From the NCBI RefSeq assembly GCF_001005295.1, contig NZ_LBMK01000004.1, positions 157,744-201,777 on the forward strand: a stretch of 44,034 bases of DNA, written 5' to 3'. Every line of letters begins with the position of its first letter. The stretch's first letter is position 1. Source of the stretch: Streptomyces yangpuensis. GTDB taxonomy: Bacteria; Actinomycetota; Actinomycetes; Streptomycetales; Streptomycetaceae. Both the position numbers and the translations under genes were made by a program. Below the pieces are notes generated by a model, which searched no databases, was not told the origin of the DNA, and saw nothing but the letters and a program-made list of their open reading frames with translations. Below are positions 1 to 8,685 of this stretch, in pieces.

Positions 1-1411
<1,411 letters not shown>

Positions 1412-1739
1412 AGTGCCCCACCCGGCCCCCGCGGGGCGCCTCCCGGCGCGTCGCGGAACCGGCGGCTTGTCCGCGAATCGGACCTTGCATGTGTGCCCAG
1501 GGCTTAAGAGGAGGTAGCGTGCGTAGCGCGCCACCGGCGGTTGCTCCTGGCCGCGCGCCTCTTCGTGATCCCGCAGAATGGATCGCAGTGAGGTGCGCCC
1601 GGAGTCCGATCGGGTGCGGACGTCGACGCGGCCCTCTGGTCCGCTCCGCCCGCTCCTCGTACGGACAGCACCACCGGGTCGTTGTGGACGACAGTACGGA
1701 CGGCGCACACGTGAGACGGCGTAGGAGAGAACGAGACCA
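1412..1739. other. 328-bp divergent intergenic region
   Basis: This region separates the leftward MFS gene from the rightward DUF3027 gene and must hold both promoters. A purine-rich stretch (GTAGGAGAGAACGAG) ends just before the GTG at 1740 and supplies its ribosome binding site. A 48-codon frame beginning at ATG 1578 has no ribosome binding site and I do not call it a gene. I saw no clear promoter consensus or large hairpin. Confidence 0.5.
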
Positions 1740-2663
1740 GTGAGTGCTGCGACGACGCGAAGCCGTACCCCGCGTACCCCCGACCGCCTGTGCGTCGAGG
1801 CGGTGGAACTCGCCCGCGCGGCCGCCGAGGAGGCAGCCTTCCCCGGCGTGGTGGGCGCCCACGTCTCCGCCGTGGCGGAGGGCGACCGCGTCGTCACCCA
1901 CTTCTTCGAGTCCAAGGAACCGGGATACCGCGGCTGGCGCTGGGCCGTCACCGTCGCCCGCGCCTCCCGCGCCAAGAACGTCACCCTCGACGAAACGGTG
2001 CTGCTCCCCGGTGACGACGCCCTTCTGGCCCCCGAGTGGGTGCCGTGGAGCGAGCGGCTGCGCCCCGGCGACATGGGCCCGGGCGACCTGCTGCCCACCG
2101 AGGCCGACGACCTGCGGCTGGAGCCGGGCTGGTCGGGCGAGGACACGCCGCCGCCGAACTCCGTGGTCTCCACCGAGATGGCCGAACTGGTCGAGGCGGA
2201 GGACGCCGACGTCACCGACCGTGTGACGGTGCCCGCGCGCGGCTCCATCACGTCGGTCGCCGAGGAACTCGGCATGCGCCGGGCGCGTGTGCTCTCCCGG
2301 TACGGGCTGCACACCGCGGCCGACCGCTGGGACGAGTCCTTCGGCGCGAAGACCCCGATGGCGCAGGCCGCCCCCGCGTCGTGTGTGTCCTGCGGCTTCC
2401 TCGTCGCCGTCGGCGGCTCGCTGGGCCAGGCCTTCGGTGTCTGTGCGAACGAGTTCAGTCCGGCCGACGGCCGTCTGGTGTCGCTGTCCTACGGCTGCGG
2501 CGGCCACTCCGAGGCCGCGGTCATGCCGGCGCCGCTGCGGCCGGCCCCGCCGGTCCTGGACTCGATGGCCGCGGACGAGTTCGTCCTGCGCCCGGCCTCC
2601 GAATCGGGCTCCGCCCCGGCCCCGGACGTCCAGCCCGCAGACCTGGACCTCGGCCACTCGTAA
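1740..2663 (+). CDS. DUF3027 domain-containing protein
   Basis: A 307-residue protein starting with GTG at 1740, with GGAGAG about 10 bases upstream. The body matches the actinobacterial DUF3027 family as I know it: an N-terminal alpha/beta part (AVELARAAAEEAAFPGVVG, then GYRGWRWAVTVAR) followed by PGDDALLAPEWVPWSERLRPGD. The C-terminal part has a cysteine cluster, CVSCG, then GVCANEFSPADG, then YGCGGHSEA. This looks like a possible zinc-binding knuckle, which is my inference. No signal peptide or membrane segment is visible, so it is probably cytoplasmic. The biochemical role of the family is not known to me. It is transcribed away from the MFS gene and converges with the secreted propeller gene. 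Confidence 0.85.
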   Translation: MSAATTRSRTPRTPDRLCVEAVELARAAAEEAAFPGVVGAHVSAVAEGDRVVTHFFESKEPGYRGWRWAVTVARASRAKNVTLDETVLLPGDDALLAPEWVPWSERLRPGDMGPGDLLPTEADDLRLEPGWSGEDTPPPNSVVSTEMAELVEAEDADVTDRVTVPARGSITSVAEELGMRRARVLSRYGLHTAADRWDESFGAKTPMAQAAPASCVSCGFLVAVGGSLGQAFGVCANEFSPADGRLVSLSYGCGGHSEAAVMPAPLRPAPPVLDSMAADEFVLRPASESGSAPAPDVQPADLDLGHS

Positions 2664-2948
2664 CCCCGGGCACCCGGCTGCGTCGGTATCCGGCCAGGTC
2701 GGCATCCGGCCCTGTCGGCACCCGGGCACTCGTAGGGGCTCTGCGTCAGGCGCTGTCAGTGCCGCGCGCAGCGCCCTGGCGCCCAGCGTCTCCGGCGCCC
2801 GGCTCCGTCGGCATCCGGCGCCCCTGGCGCCCCGCACCCCGGGCGGCCCCGGCACCCGTACGGGTTTCTCCGGGACGCGCGCCGTCAGCCCCGCACGTGG
2901 CGCCCCCGGCGCGCTCGGCACCCGGACGGGTCCGGGCCGCGCGCGGCG
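2664..2948. repeat. degenerate GTCGGCAYCCGG repeats between convergent genes
   Basis: This convergent intergenic stretch contains a dispersed short motif close to GTCGGCATCCGG. Copies are at 2682-2693 (GTCGGTATCCGG), about 2698-2709, about 2714-2725 (GTCGGCACCCGG) and 2807-2818, with weaker copies (CGGCACCCG) near 2850 and 2915. The first three lie about 16 bases apart. Many partial dyads (GGCGCC, CCCGGG) surround them. It may act as a bidirectional termination region or be a decaying tandem repeat. No gene is seen. Confidence 0.5.
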
Positions 2949-3971
2949 TCAGTCCCGTGCGCGGCGGCGGAAGAGGCGCTTCGCGCCGAAGGTCAGGGCC
3001 AGGGCGGCCGCCAGGACCAGGGCGCCCTTGGCGAAGCTGCCCGTCGGCTCCGGCGCGGTCGCCGCGTCCGGCGGGGATCCCGGCTGCGGCGAGGCCGAAC
3101 CGGCGGGCGTGGCGGCCGCGGCCGCCACCGCGACGACCCGGCTGTTCGCGCCCTCCGAGCCGAACATGAGCGTCCCGCCGTCGGCCGTGTACGTCACCGA
3201 CTCCGCCTGCCCCTGCCACGGCGCGTCGACCCGGTCGCCCTCGCCCTGCGGCCGGCCGTCCTTCCACGGGTACGTCCGGGCGGTGAAGTAGCCGCGCAGG
3301 GCCAGCCGGTTCCCGTCCGGGGAGAACGCCCCGTCCGTCACCCACGGGACGTCGGCGACCCGCCGGAACACGTTCGCCCCGCCCGCCGACAGCTCCGCGG
3401 GACCCTCGTACAGGCCGCCCCTGCTCTCGTGCTTGCTCGCGATGTAGACCCGTCCCGTCACCGGATGCACCATCAGGGACTCGGCGTCGCGCGGCCCGTC
3501 CTCGTACCGCACGGTGAACTGCGTTGCCTTGACGGTGACATCACCCAGTTGCTTCGGCTCCTGGAAGCGGTAGATCCACACGTGCTCCCAGGTGCCACCG
3601 CGGTTGTCGCCGATGTCCCCCACGTAGAGCTGCCCGTCCGGGCCCAGCGAGATCGCCTCGACGTCGCGCGGCCTGCCGATGCCCGTCAGCGTCACCCGGG
3701 CCACCGTGTTGCCGGTGGCCGAGTCCACCGCGTAGACGTACGGGCCGTCCTCGCTGTCGTTGTGCGTCCAGTAGACCCCCGGATGGATGCGGCTGGCCGC
3801 CAGCCCGCTCGACTCCTTGATCCTCGGGTCGGAGATGGTGAACGAGGACGCCCCGGGGGACTGCGCGGCGGACGCCGCACCCGGCAGCACGGCGACGACG
3901 ACGGCGGCGGCGGTGAGGGCGGTGGCGGCGGCGCTCGCGAGGGCGGCGGCGGACGGCGGGGACAGGCGCAT
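2949..3971 (-). CDS. secreted, membrane-anchored WD40/NHL-like beta-propeller protein
   Basis: A 340-residue protein from ATG 3969-3971. It has a signal peptide (hydrophobic core TAAAVVVAVLPGAASA, cleavage likely after ASA near residue 35). A roughly 240-residue beta-rich domain follows, with repeats such as GIGRPRDVEAISLGPDGQLYVGDIGDN and HPVTGRVYIASKH. Next is a Pro/Ser-rich linker (PAGSASPQPGSPPDAATAPEPTG), then one C-terminal hydrophobic segment (GALVLAAALALTFGA) and a basic tail KRLFRRRARD. The topology is therefore an extracellular propeller tethered to the membrane by its C-terminus. The GDIGDN acidic turn could bind calcium (inference). No catalytic motif was recognised. It is divergent from the SGNH-hydrolase gene, with 76 bases between starts. 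Confidence 0.75.
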   Translation of the reverse strand: MRLSPPSAAALASAAATALTAAAVVVAVLPGAASAAQSPGASSFTISDPRIKESSGLAASRIHPGVYWTHNDSEDGPYVYAVDSATGNTVARVTLTGIGRPRDVEAISLGPDGQLYVGDIGDNRGGTWEHVWIYRFQEPKQLGDVTVKATQFTVRYEDGPRDAESLMVHPVTGRVYIASKHESRGGLYEGPAELSAGGANVFRRVADVPWVTDGAFSPDGNRLALRGYFTARTYPWKDGRPQGEGDRVDAPWQGQAESVTYTADGGTLMFGSEGANSRVVAVAAAAATPAGSASPQPGSPPDAATAPEPTGSFAKGALVLAAALALTFGAKRLFRRRARD

Positions 3972-4047
3972 CCTCCCAGCCTGCCAGGAGCTGCCGCGTG
4001 TCCGGCGTCACAGGGGCTTCTGTCGCGTGATCCGCGATGATGACCGG

Positions 4048-4740
4048 ATGCGTTTCATGTTCGTCGGCGACTCCATGACCATCGGACGCGCCGGCGACTA
4101 CACCTGGCGCTACCGGATGTGGCAGCACCTCGACTCGACCTTCGGCGGCCCCTACCGGATCGTCGGCCCGCGCTGCGAGGTCTACGACACCACCGCCGAC
4201 GCGCCCGTCAGCCACGACTACGCCGACCCGGGCTTCCCGGAGCACGCCCGCCGCCACCTGGCCGGCTGGGGCGAGGGCTGGCAGCACATGGCCCCAGTCA
4301 TGGGCGAGACCGTGGCCGCGCACCGCCCCGACGTACTGCTGGTCTCCCTGGGCCTGATCGACCTCGGCTTCTACACCGACGCCGAGCAGACCGCCGACAA
4401 CGTCCGCCGCTTCATAGCGGGGGCCCGCGCGGCCGGTCCCGGTGTCCGCATGGTGCTGCTGCCGGTCATCCCGAACAGCCGGGCCGAGGAGGACGCCCCC
4501 TTCGCGGCCGAGGTGACCCGCTTCAACGAGCTCCTCGCGAAGGCCGTGGCCGACCTCACCACGGACGCCTCGCCGATCCTGCTGGCCGCCCGCCCGGCCT
4601 CGTACGACATCCACCACGACACCTACGACGGCACCCACCCCAACGCCTCCGGCGAGCACCGGCTGGCGGGGGAGTTCGCGGCGGTCCTCCACCAGGCCTG
4701 GGGCATCGGCGCCCCCTACCGCCCGGCCCAGGACCCGTAA
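4048..4740 (+). CDS. SGNH/GDSL-fold hydrolase family protein
   Basis: A 230-residue protein. The chosen start, ATG 4048, places the family's N-terminal block directly at the beginning (MRFMFVGDSMTIG; GDS is the nucleophile block, Ser at residue 9). The C-terminal DxxH block is present as YDGTHPNASG, giving the Asp/His of the catalytic triad. The block that is usually GxND reads GLIDLGF, so the oxyanion-hole Asn is replaced and activity may differ from typical esterases. There is no signal peptide, so it is probably cytoplasmic. The frame extends upstream, but that part is antisense to the divergent propeller gene and unlikely to be translated. The substrate is unknown; SGNH enzymes act on esters of lipids, sugars or peptidoglycan acyl groups. 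Confidence 0.75.
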   Translation: MRFMFVGDSMTIGRAGDYTWRYRMWQHLDSTFGGPYRIVGPRCEVYDTTADAPVSHDYADPGFPEHARRHLAGWGEGWQHMAPVMGETVAAHRPDVLLVSLGLIDLGFYTDAEQTADNVRRFIAGARAAGPGVRMVLLPVIPNSRAEEDAPFAAEVTRFNELLAKAVADLTTDASPILLAARPASYDIHHDTYDGTHPNASGEHRLAGEFAAVLHQAWGIGAPYRPAQDP

Positions 4741-4773
4741 CACGCCCCGTCGTTGCCCAGGGGGCGGCGGTCC

Positions 4774-4816
4774 GGGCCGGGCGGGCTGCCGGGGCCGGGC
4801 GGGCTGCCGGGGCCGG
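4774..4816. repeat. tandem 18-bp repeat, 2.4 copies
   Basis: GGGCCGGGCGGGCTGCCG occurs twice back to back (4774-4791 and 4792-4809), followed by a third partial copy. It lies between the convergent SGNH-hydrolase and aldo/keto reductase genes. It is probably a slippage product, possibly contributing to transcription termination. Confidence 0.8.
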
Positions 4817-4849
4817 CGACGGGCCCCGGCAGCACGCGGCTCCACCCGA

Positions 4850-5839
4850 TCACCAGGCGAAGGCCTCCGGGGACGGTCCCGGGCCGGGGAAGATCTCGTC
4901 CAGTCCGGCCAGCACCTCTTCGCTCAGCTCCAGTTCCAGCGCGCGCAGGGCGCTCTGCAGCTGCTCGGCGGTGCGCGGGCCGACGATGGGGCCCGTCACT
5001 CCCGGCCGGGTGAGCAGCCAGGCCAGGGCGGCCTCGCCCGGCTCCAGTCCGTGCTTGTCGAGCAGGTCCTCGTACGCCTGCACCTGTGCGCGCACCGTGC
5101 TGTTCGCGAGGGCGTCCGCCGACCGCCCGGAGGCCCGCCGGCCGCCGACGGCCTCCTTCTTGATGACGCCGCCCAGCAGCCCGCCGTGCAGCGGGGACCA
5201 CGGGATGACGCCGAGGCCGTAGTCCTGGGCCGCCGGGACGACCTCCATCTCGGCGCGCCGCTCCGCGAGGTTGTAGAGGCACTGCTCACTGACCAGGCCC
5301 AGCATCCCGCGCCGGGCGGCCGTCTCGTTGGCCTGGGCGATCTTGTAGCCGGGGAAGTTGGAGGAGCCCGCGTAGAGGATCTTGCCCTGCTGGATGAGCA
5401 CATCCACGGCCTGCCAGATCTCCTCGAAGGGGGTCCGGCGGTCCACGTGGTGGAACTGGTAGAGGTCGATGTGGTCGGTCTGGAGCCGCTTGAGGCTGGC
5501 GTCGACGGCCCGCCGGATGTTCAGAGCCGACAGCCGGTCCTCGTTGGGCCAGGTGTCTCCCTCGCGGGACATCGAGCCGTAGACCTTGGTGGCCAGCACC
5601 GTCTTCTCACGCCGGCCGCCGCCCTGCGCGAACCAGGTGCCGATGATCTCCTCGGTGCGGCCCTTGTTCTCCCCCCATCCGTACACATTGGCGGTATCCA
5701 CGAAGTTCAGGCCTGCGTCGAGGGCCGAGTCCAGGATGCCGTGGCTGGTCGGTTCATCTGTCTGAGGACCGAAGTTCATCGTGCCGAGGACGAGTCGGCT
5801 GACCTTGAGTCCGGTGCGTCCGAGCTGCGTGTACTTCAT
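4850..5839 (-). CDS. aldo/keto reductase
   Basis: A 329-residue protein from ATG 5837-5839 (MKYTQLGRTGLKVSRLVLGT). It matches the (beta/alpha)8 NADPH-dependent aldo/keto reductase family in full length. The catalytic tetrad is visible: Asp48 and Tyr53 in DTANVYG, Lys85 in ATKVYG and His130 in LYQFHHVD. The cofactor-binding C-terminal part is present as GVTGPIVGPRTAEQL. The MNFG...GWGENKGRTEEIIG pattern puts it with the YajO/Tas-like group of oxidoreductases reducing aldehydes or ketones. It is cytoplasmic. It stands alone, with the SGNH gene converging on it. The physiological substrate cannot be inferred. Confidence 0.93.
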   Translation of the reverse strand: MKYTQLGRTGLKVSRLVLGTMNFGPQTDEPTSHGILDSALDAGLNFVDTANVYGWGENKGRTEEIIGTWFAQGGGRREKTVLATKVYGSMSREGDTWPNEDRLSALNIRRAVDASLKRLQTDHIDLYQFHHVDRRTPFEEIWQAVDVLIQQGKILYAGSSNFPGYKIAQANETAARRGMLGLVSEQCLYNLAERRAEMEVVPAAQDYGLGVIPWSPLHGGLLGGVIKKEAVGGRRASGRSADALANSTVRAQVQAYEDLLDKHGLEPGEAALAWLLTRPGVTGPIVGPRTAEQLQSALRALELELSEEVLAGLDEIFPGPGPSPEAFAW

Positions 5840-5993
5840 GGACCCCAGCCAACTGCTTCGAGTCCACTCCAGGCAAGAGCGGCGCGTGGCACGCTCGCCC
5901 CCGCGAACGCACGGTGCGCGCGCAGGTGCGGGCGTACGGGCCCGCGCCGGAGGCTTTCGCCCGGCGGGCGCCGCCCGGCGGCCGCCGCAGGGG

Positions 5994-6083
5994 CTACTGG
6001 CCGGTGGCGGCCGCCACGGCGACGACGAGGAACATCAGCACGAGCACGCCGGCCATCACACGGTTTCTGGTCTTGGGATCCAC
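5994..6083 (-). CDS. 29-residue single-pass membrane peptide
   Basis: A short minus-strand frame from GTG 6081-6083 to TAG 5994-5996 encodes VDPKTRNRVMAGVLVLMFLV followed by VAVAAATGQ. It has a charged N-terminus and one transmembrane helix. Very similar tiny membrane peptides are, to my recollection, widespread in Streptomyces. The upstream sequence (TACGCTCGACGG) lacks a Shine-Dalgarno site, so translation may be leaderless. The function is unknown. It lies alone between the aldo/keto reductase gene and the secreted-peptide gene, all on the minus strand. Confidence 0.6.
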   Translation of the reverse strand: MDPKTRNRVMAGVLVLMFLVVAVAAATGQ

Positions 6084-6167
6084 CCGTCGAGCGTAACGCG
6101 GCAGCCCCCGCATCATGGACGCAGGGGCTGTGCCGTGGTGGGTGCGCTGCCGGCCGTGGCCGGGCGG

Positions 6168-6311
6168 TCACTGCCAGCTCATGTCACCGTTCTGGGCGGC
6201 GACCGGGGGCTTCGCGGCGGAGACCGGGGCCGCGGAGGCGACGGCCGGGGCGCCGAGGACGAGGGCGAGGGCGACGACCGCGGCGGCCTTGACGATGCGG
6301 GTGGTGTTCAT
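6168..6311 (-). CDS. 47-residue secreted peptide precursor
   Basis: ATG 6309-6311 begins MNTTRIVKAAAVVALALVLG, a signal peptide with a basic N-terminus and a hydrophobic core. A Sec-type cleavage site follows (ASA-AP, about residue 27), leaving a mature peptide of about 20 residues ending NGDMSWQ. AAGGGA lies about 11 bases upstream. No cysteine is present. The leader resembles that of the 57-residue peptide at 8292 (shared RxxxAxAVVAL...ASA pattern). The gene sits on the other side of the LuxR-like regulator and the 101-residue protein. My inference is a secreted signalling or exported small peptide belonging to that regulator. No function is established from sequence. Confidence 0.7.
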   Translation of the reverse strand: MNTTRIVKAAAVVALALVLGAPAVASAAPVSAAKPPVAAQNGDMSWQ

Positions 6312-6536
6312 GATGTCCGGTGTCCCTTCGGAGGTGCCGTGAGGTGGCGAGTCGGTGGCTTCCCGGTCGGTCCCGCACCCCGCGGTGGCGCTGTCCCGTT
6401 CCGGTGAGACATAGCTAAGCCGCAGCTCAGCGGGGGGTGAAGAGATATCGGCTGGCCCAAACCGTCCGTGGACGGATGAGGACACGGACGAGGACAGGGG
6501 CCTGGCCCGGACCGTCCCGGTCGCTGCCCGGCGGAG

Positions 6537-6842
6537 TCAGCCGCTCCGCTGCTCCAGCAGGGCCATCGGCATCAGCGGGACGCCGACGTCCAGCAGGCGC
6601 GCAGTCGGCAGCACCCGCGCGCCGAGCAGGCGGCGGCAGACGGACTCGGCATGCCGCTCCGCCTCCTCCAGGGATTCCGAGAGCAGGTAGAAGCCGAGGG
6701 TGAAGTGCTCCGCGGACTGCGGGTGCACGGCCAGGTGCTCCACCCGGTCCCGCGGGCGCAGCCCGGCACGGGCGGCCTCGCGCAGGTCATCGGGCACTTC
6801 CACCGGAGGGACCGTCCGCAGACGGGCATGGACGAGGTACAT
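6537..6842 (-). CDS. conserved ~100-residue protein beside LuxR-type regulator
   Basis: The start at ATG 6840-6842 gives a 101-residue protein (MYLVHARLRTVPPVEVPDDL...). It has alternating strands and helices: HFTLGFYLLSESLEEAERHAESVCRRLLG, then ARLLDVGVPLMPMALLEQ. This is a ferredoxin-like alpha/beta pattern without signal peptide, membrane helix or catalytic motif. A GGAGG lies only one base before this ATG, so either initiation is unusual or the true start is slightly different. The frame is open upstream to 6911. It is divergent from the TrmB/LuxR regulator, with 137 bases between starts, and precedes the secreted-peptide gene at 6168-6311 on the same strand. I recall similar three-gene arrangements in streptomycetes, which suggests a functional link (inference). 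Confidence 0.65.
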   Translation of the reverse strand: MYLVHARLRTVPPVEVPDDLREAARAGLRPRDRVEHLAVHPQSAEHFTLGFYLLSESLEEAERHAESVCRRLLGARVLPTARLLDVGVPLMPMALLEQRSG

Positions 6843-6934
6843 GCCTCCACGGTCGCCCCGCCGGCCCCGCCCCGGACACCGAACCGGCTGGCCGTTTGTG
6901 GCCCTGGACACATCGGGCCAGGCGGCGCTTCTTT

Positions 6935-6948
6935 GAGATGATCTTCTC
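6935..6948. promoter_or_regulatory. imperfect 14-bp palindrome in divergent promoter region
   Basis: GAGATGATCTTCTC matches its own reverse complement at 12 of 14 positions. It lies 31 bases upstream of the regulator start at 6980, between the regulator and the divergent 101-residue protein gene, in a locally AT-richer patch. It is a plausible autoregulatory operator; inference only. Confidence 0.35.
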
Positions 6949-6979
6949 GTTGAAGTGCCAACGGGGTGGGGGGAACCAC

Positions 6980-7972
6980 ATGTTGACCGAACTGGGCCTC
7001 GATGCGAGAGCCGAAGCCGTCTACCGCGCCATGCTCATGGAACCCGGGTCCGGCGTCGCCGCGCTCGCCGGCACCGTGGGGATCGGCGAGGACGACGTAC
7101 GCGAGGCCCTGGACCTGCTGAGCGAGCTGGCCCTGGTCCAGCCGTCCGCAGAGGCCGGCGGGCGGCTGCGTGCCGTCTCCCCGGACATCGGGATGGAGAT
7201 CCTGATGGCCCGGGGACAGGCGGAACTCGCCGCGCAGCAGCAGCGGCTGGAAGCGTCCCGGGCCGCCGCGGCCCGGCTGATCTCGGAGTACTCGGAGCTG
7301 CGGCCGGCCGCCCGGCATCCGGGCGTGGAGCAGCTCATCGGCCTCGACGCGGTCCGCGACCGGCTGGTCGCGCTGACCCGGGAGACGAAGGAGGAACTCC
7401 TGGCGTTCTCGCCGGACGCCACGCTGAGCGAGACGGCCCTGGCCGCGTCGCGCCCGCTGAACAGGACGCTGCTCGAACGCGGCGTCCGTATGCGCACCCT
7501 CTACCTGGACAGCGTGCGCAACAGCCGCCCCTCCGTCGAGCACGCCAACTGGCTCACGGAGCTCGGCGGCCAGGTCCGTACGGTGGCGTCGCTCCCGACG
7601 CGGATGCTCATCGTGGACCGCAGGACGGCGCTGATCCCGGTGAGCGACGACTCCGCGGCGGGCGCGGTCGTCCTGACCGGGCACGGCATGCTGGTCGCCC
7701 TCTGCGCGCTCTTCGAGTCGACGTGGGCGTCGGCGCAGCCGCTGGCGGAGGTGGCCGTCCTCGGGCCGGACGGCCTGACCGCGCAACAGACGGCAGCGGT
7801 ACGGCTGCTGGCCGAGGGGCATACGGACGACGCGATAGCCAAGCGGCTGGGTGTCTCCTCGCGCACGGCCCGGCGCATCGCCAACGAGCTGATGGAGCGG
7901 CTCGGTGCCCGCAGCCGCTTCGAGGCCGGGGTCCGGGCCGTCCAGGAGGGCTGGCTGCCCACGCGCGCCTAG
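6980..7972 (+). CDS. TrmB-like/LuxR-type transcriptional regulator
   Basis: A 330-residue protein from ATG 6980, preceded by GGTGGGGGGAA. The N-terminal ~75 residues (MLTELGLDARAEAVYRAML..., GIGEDDVREALDLLSEL) look like a TrmB-type winged helix. A helical segment (AELAAQQQRLEASRAAAARL) follows. The middle ~150 residues (HPGVEQLIGLDAVRDRLVAL..., PTRMLIVDRRTALIPV) resemble the TrmB/phospholipase-D-like sensor part. The C-terminal ~60 residues are a LuxR-type helix-turn-helix (LTAQQTAAVRLLAEGHTDDAIAKRLGVSSRTARR). There is no receiver domain, so the ligand is probably a small molecule or peptide rather than phosphorylation. It is divergent from the 101-residue protein and flanked by two secreted-peptide genes. 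A strong terminator follows at 7991. Confidence 0.85.
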   Translation: MLTELGLDARAEAVYRAMLMEPGSGVAALAGTVGIGEDDVREALDLLSELALVQPSAEAGGRLRAVSPDIGMEILMARGQAELAAQQQRLEASRAAAARLISEYSELRPAARHPGVEQLIGLDAVRDRLVALTRETKEELLAFSPDATLSETALAASRPLNRTLLERGVRMRTLYLDSVRNSRPSVEHANWLTELGGQVRTVASLPTRMLIVDRRTALIPVSDDSAAGAVVLTGHGMLVALCALFESTWASAQPLAEVAVLGPDGLTAQQTAAVRLLAEGHTDDAIAKRLGVSSRTARRIANELMERLGARSRFEAGVRAVQEGWLPTRA

Positions 7973-7990
7973 GTTCTGCCGGTACCGAAG

Positions 7991-8032
7991 CCGCCCGGCG
8001 GGATCACGAGAGTGGTCCCGCCGGGCGGTTTT
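7991..8032 (+). terminator. strong rho-independent terminator after the regulator
   Basis: A 17-bp stem runs from CCGCCCGGCGGGATCAC (7991-8007) to GTGGTCCCGCCGGGCGG (8012-8028), with one G-U pair and a GAGA loop. TTTT follows at 8029-8032. It starts 18 bases after the TAG of the regulator. Confidence 0.92.
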
Positions 8033-8291
8033 CGTATGTGCGGGCGGGAGAGCGCACGGAGGGGCCGGATCAGGCCACTGTGGACAGGTCCGGCCATGGC
8101 CCGTTCGGGCCAGTCGATCTCTCTTCCGCCCGGCCCGGGCGGCGGCGAATCTATTGCTTGTCAGCGGGGCAGCCCCCCGGGGACGAGCACCGAAGGACCT
8201 GAAGACCCTTCAACGGACGCCACCGCGGGACGTCCTGGGGCGACGGGTTCAAGCCACCAGATCATTTCGTTTCGGAAGGACGAAGCTCCCC
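8033..8291. other. intergenic leader before the second secreted-peptide gene
   Basis: About 260 bases lie between the terminator and the ATG at 8292 (about 320 bases from the regulator stop). The sequence near the ATG is GGAAGGACGAAGCTCCCC, which gives a GGAAGGA ribosome binding site. A short dyad GTGCG...CGCAC is seen near 8038-8057. A GGTTCAAGCC stretch near 8246 looks superficially like a tRNA T-arm, but no cloverleaf fits. The promoter of the small gene should be here. Confidence 0.45.
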
Positions 8292-8465
8292 ATGCGTACG
8301 GGAATCCTCAGGGCCACCGCGGTCGTCGCCCTCACCCTCGCCATCACCTCCGTAGCGCCGATGGCCTCCGCCCACGCCCCCGCCCACCCGGTCCCGGCGA
8401 CCGGAACGGCCGGCCCGCCGGGCACCCCGCTCACCCCGCTCACCGCGGTGGCCGGCTCCCGCTAG
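8292..8465 (+). CDS. 57-residue secreted peptide precursor
   Basis: ATG 8292, with GGAAGGA about 8-14 bases upstream, encodes a basic N-terminus (MRTGILR), a hydrophobic core (ATAVVALTLAITSVAP) and a Sec-type cleavage site MASA-HA near residue 27. The remaining ~30 residues are rich in Pro, Ala, Thr and Gly, have no cysteine and end AVAGSR. The leader resembles that of the 47-residue peptide at 6168-6311. It is downstream of the LuxR-type regulator but separated from it by a strong terminator, so it is transcribed separately. No function is recognised; a secreted signalling peptide or small wall-associated peptide is possible. Confidence 0.65.
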   Translation: MRTGILRATAVVALTLAITSVAPMASAHAPAHPVPATGTAGPPGTPLTPLTAVAGSR

Positions 8466-8491
8466 GCGCACCGCACCGCACCCGCACCCTT

Positions 8492-8611
8492 CGCAGCACC
8501 CGCAGCACCCGCAGCACCCGCAGCACCCGCACCACCCGCAGGCCCCCAGGACCGCTGTACCTGCAGGACAGCTGTCCGTCCGCCACACCGCGCACACCGC
8601 GCACACCGCGC
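8492..8611. repeat. two 9-bp minisatellites
   Basis: CGCAGCACC is repeated four times perfectly (8492-8500, 8501-8509, 8510-8518, 8519-8527), with a degenerate fifth copy CGCACCACC at 8528-8536. ACACCGCGC is repeated three times at 8585-8611. Between them is the 12-bp perfect palindrome GGACAGCTGTCC (8566-8577). All lie in the 220-bp gap between the small secreted-peptide gene and the NlpC/P60 gene. Confidence 0.8.
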
Positions 8612-8685
8612 CTCGTAGGACCGCCGGTCGAGCCCTCGCTCCCGGCCCTCCAGACCTCCTGACCCGCCAGAACCGGAGCACAGCC

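Noticed and set aside
1578..1724. 48-codon frame in the MFS/DUF3027 gap.
   Set aside because: It has no ribosome binding site, Arg/Pro-rich content and no recognisable domain. It runs through the expected promoter of DUF3027.
8200..8275. tRNA-like GGTTCAAGCC segment before the second peptide gene.
   Set aside because: No acceptor stem, D-arm or anticodon arm can be drawn around it.
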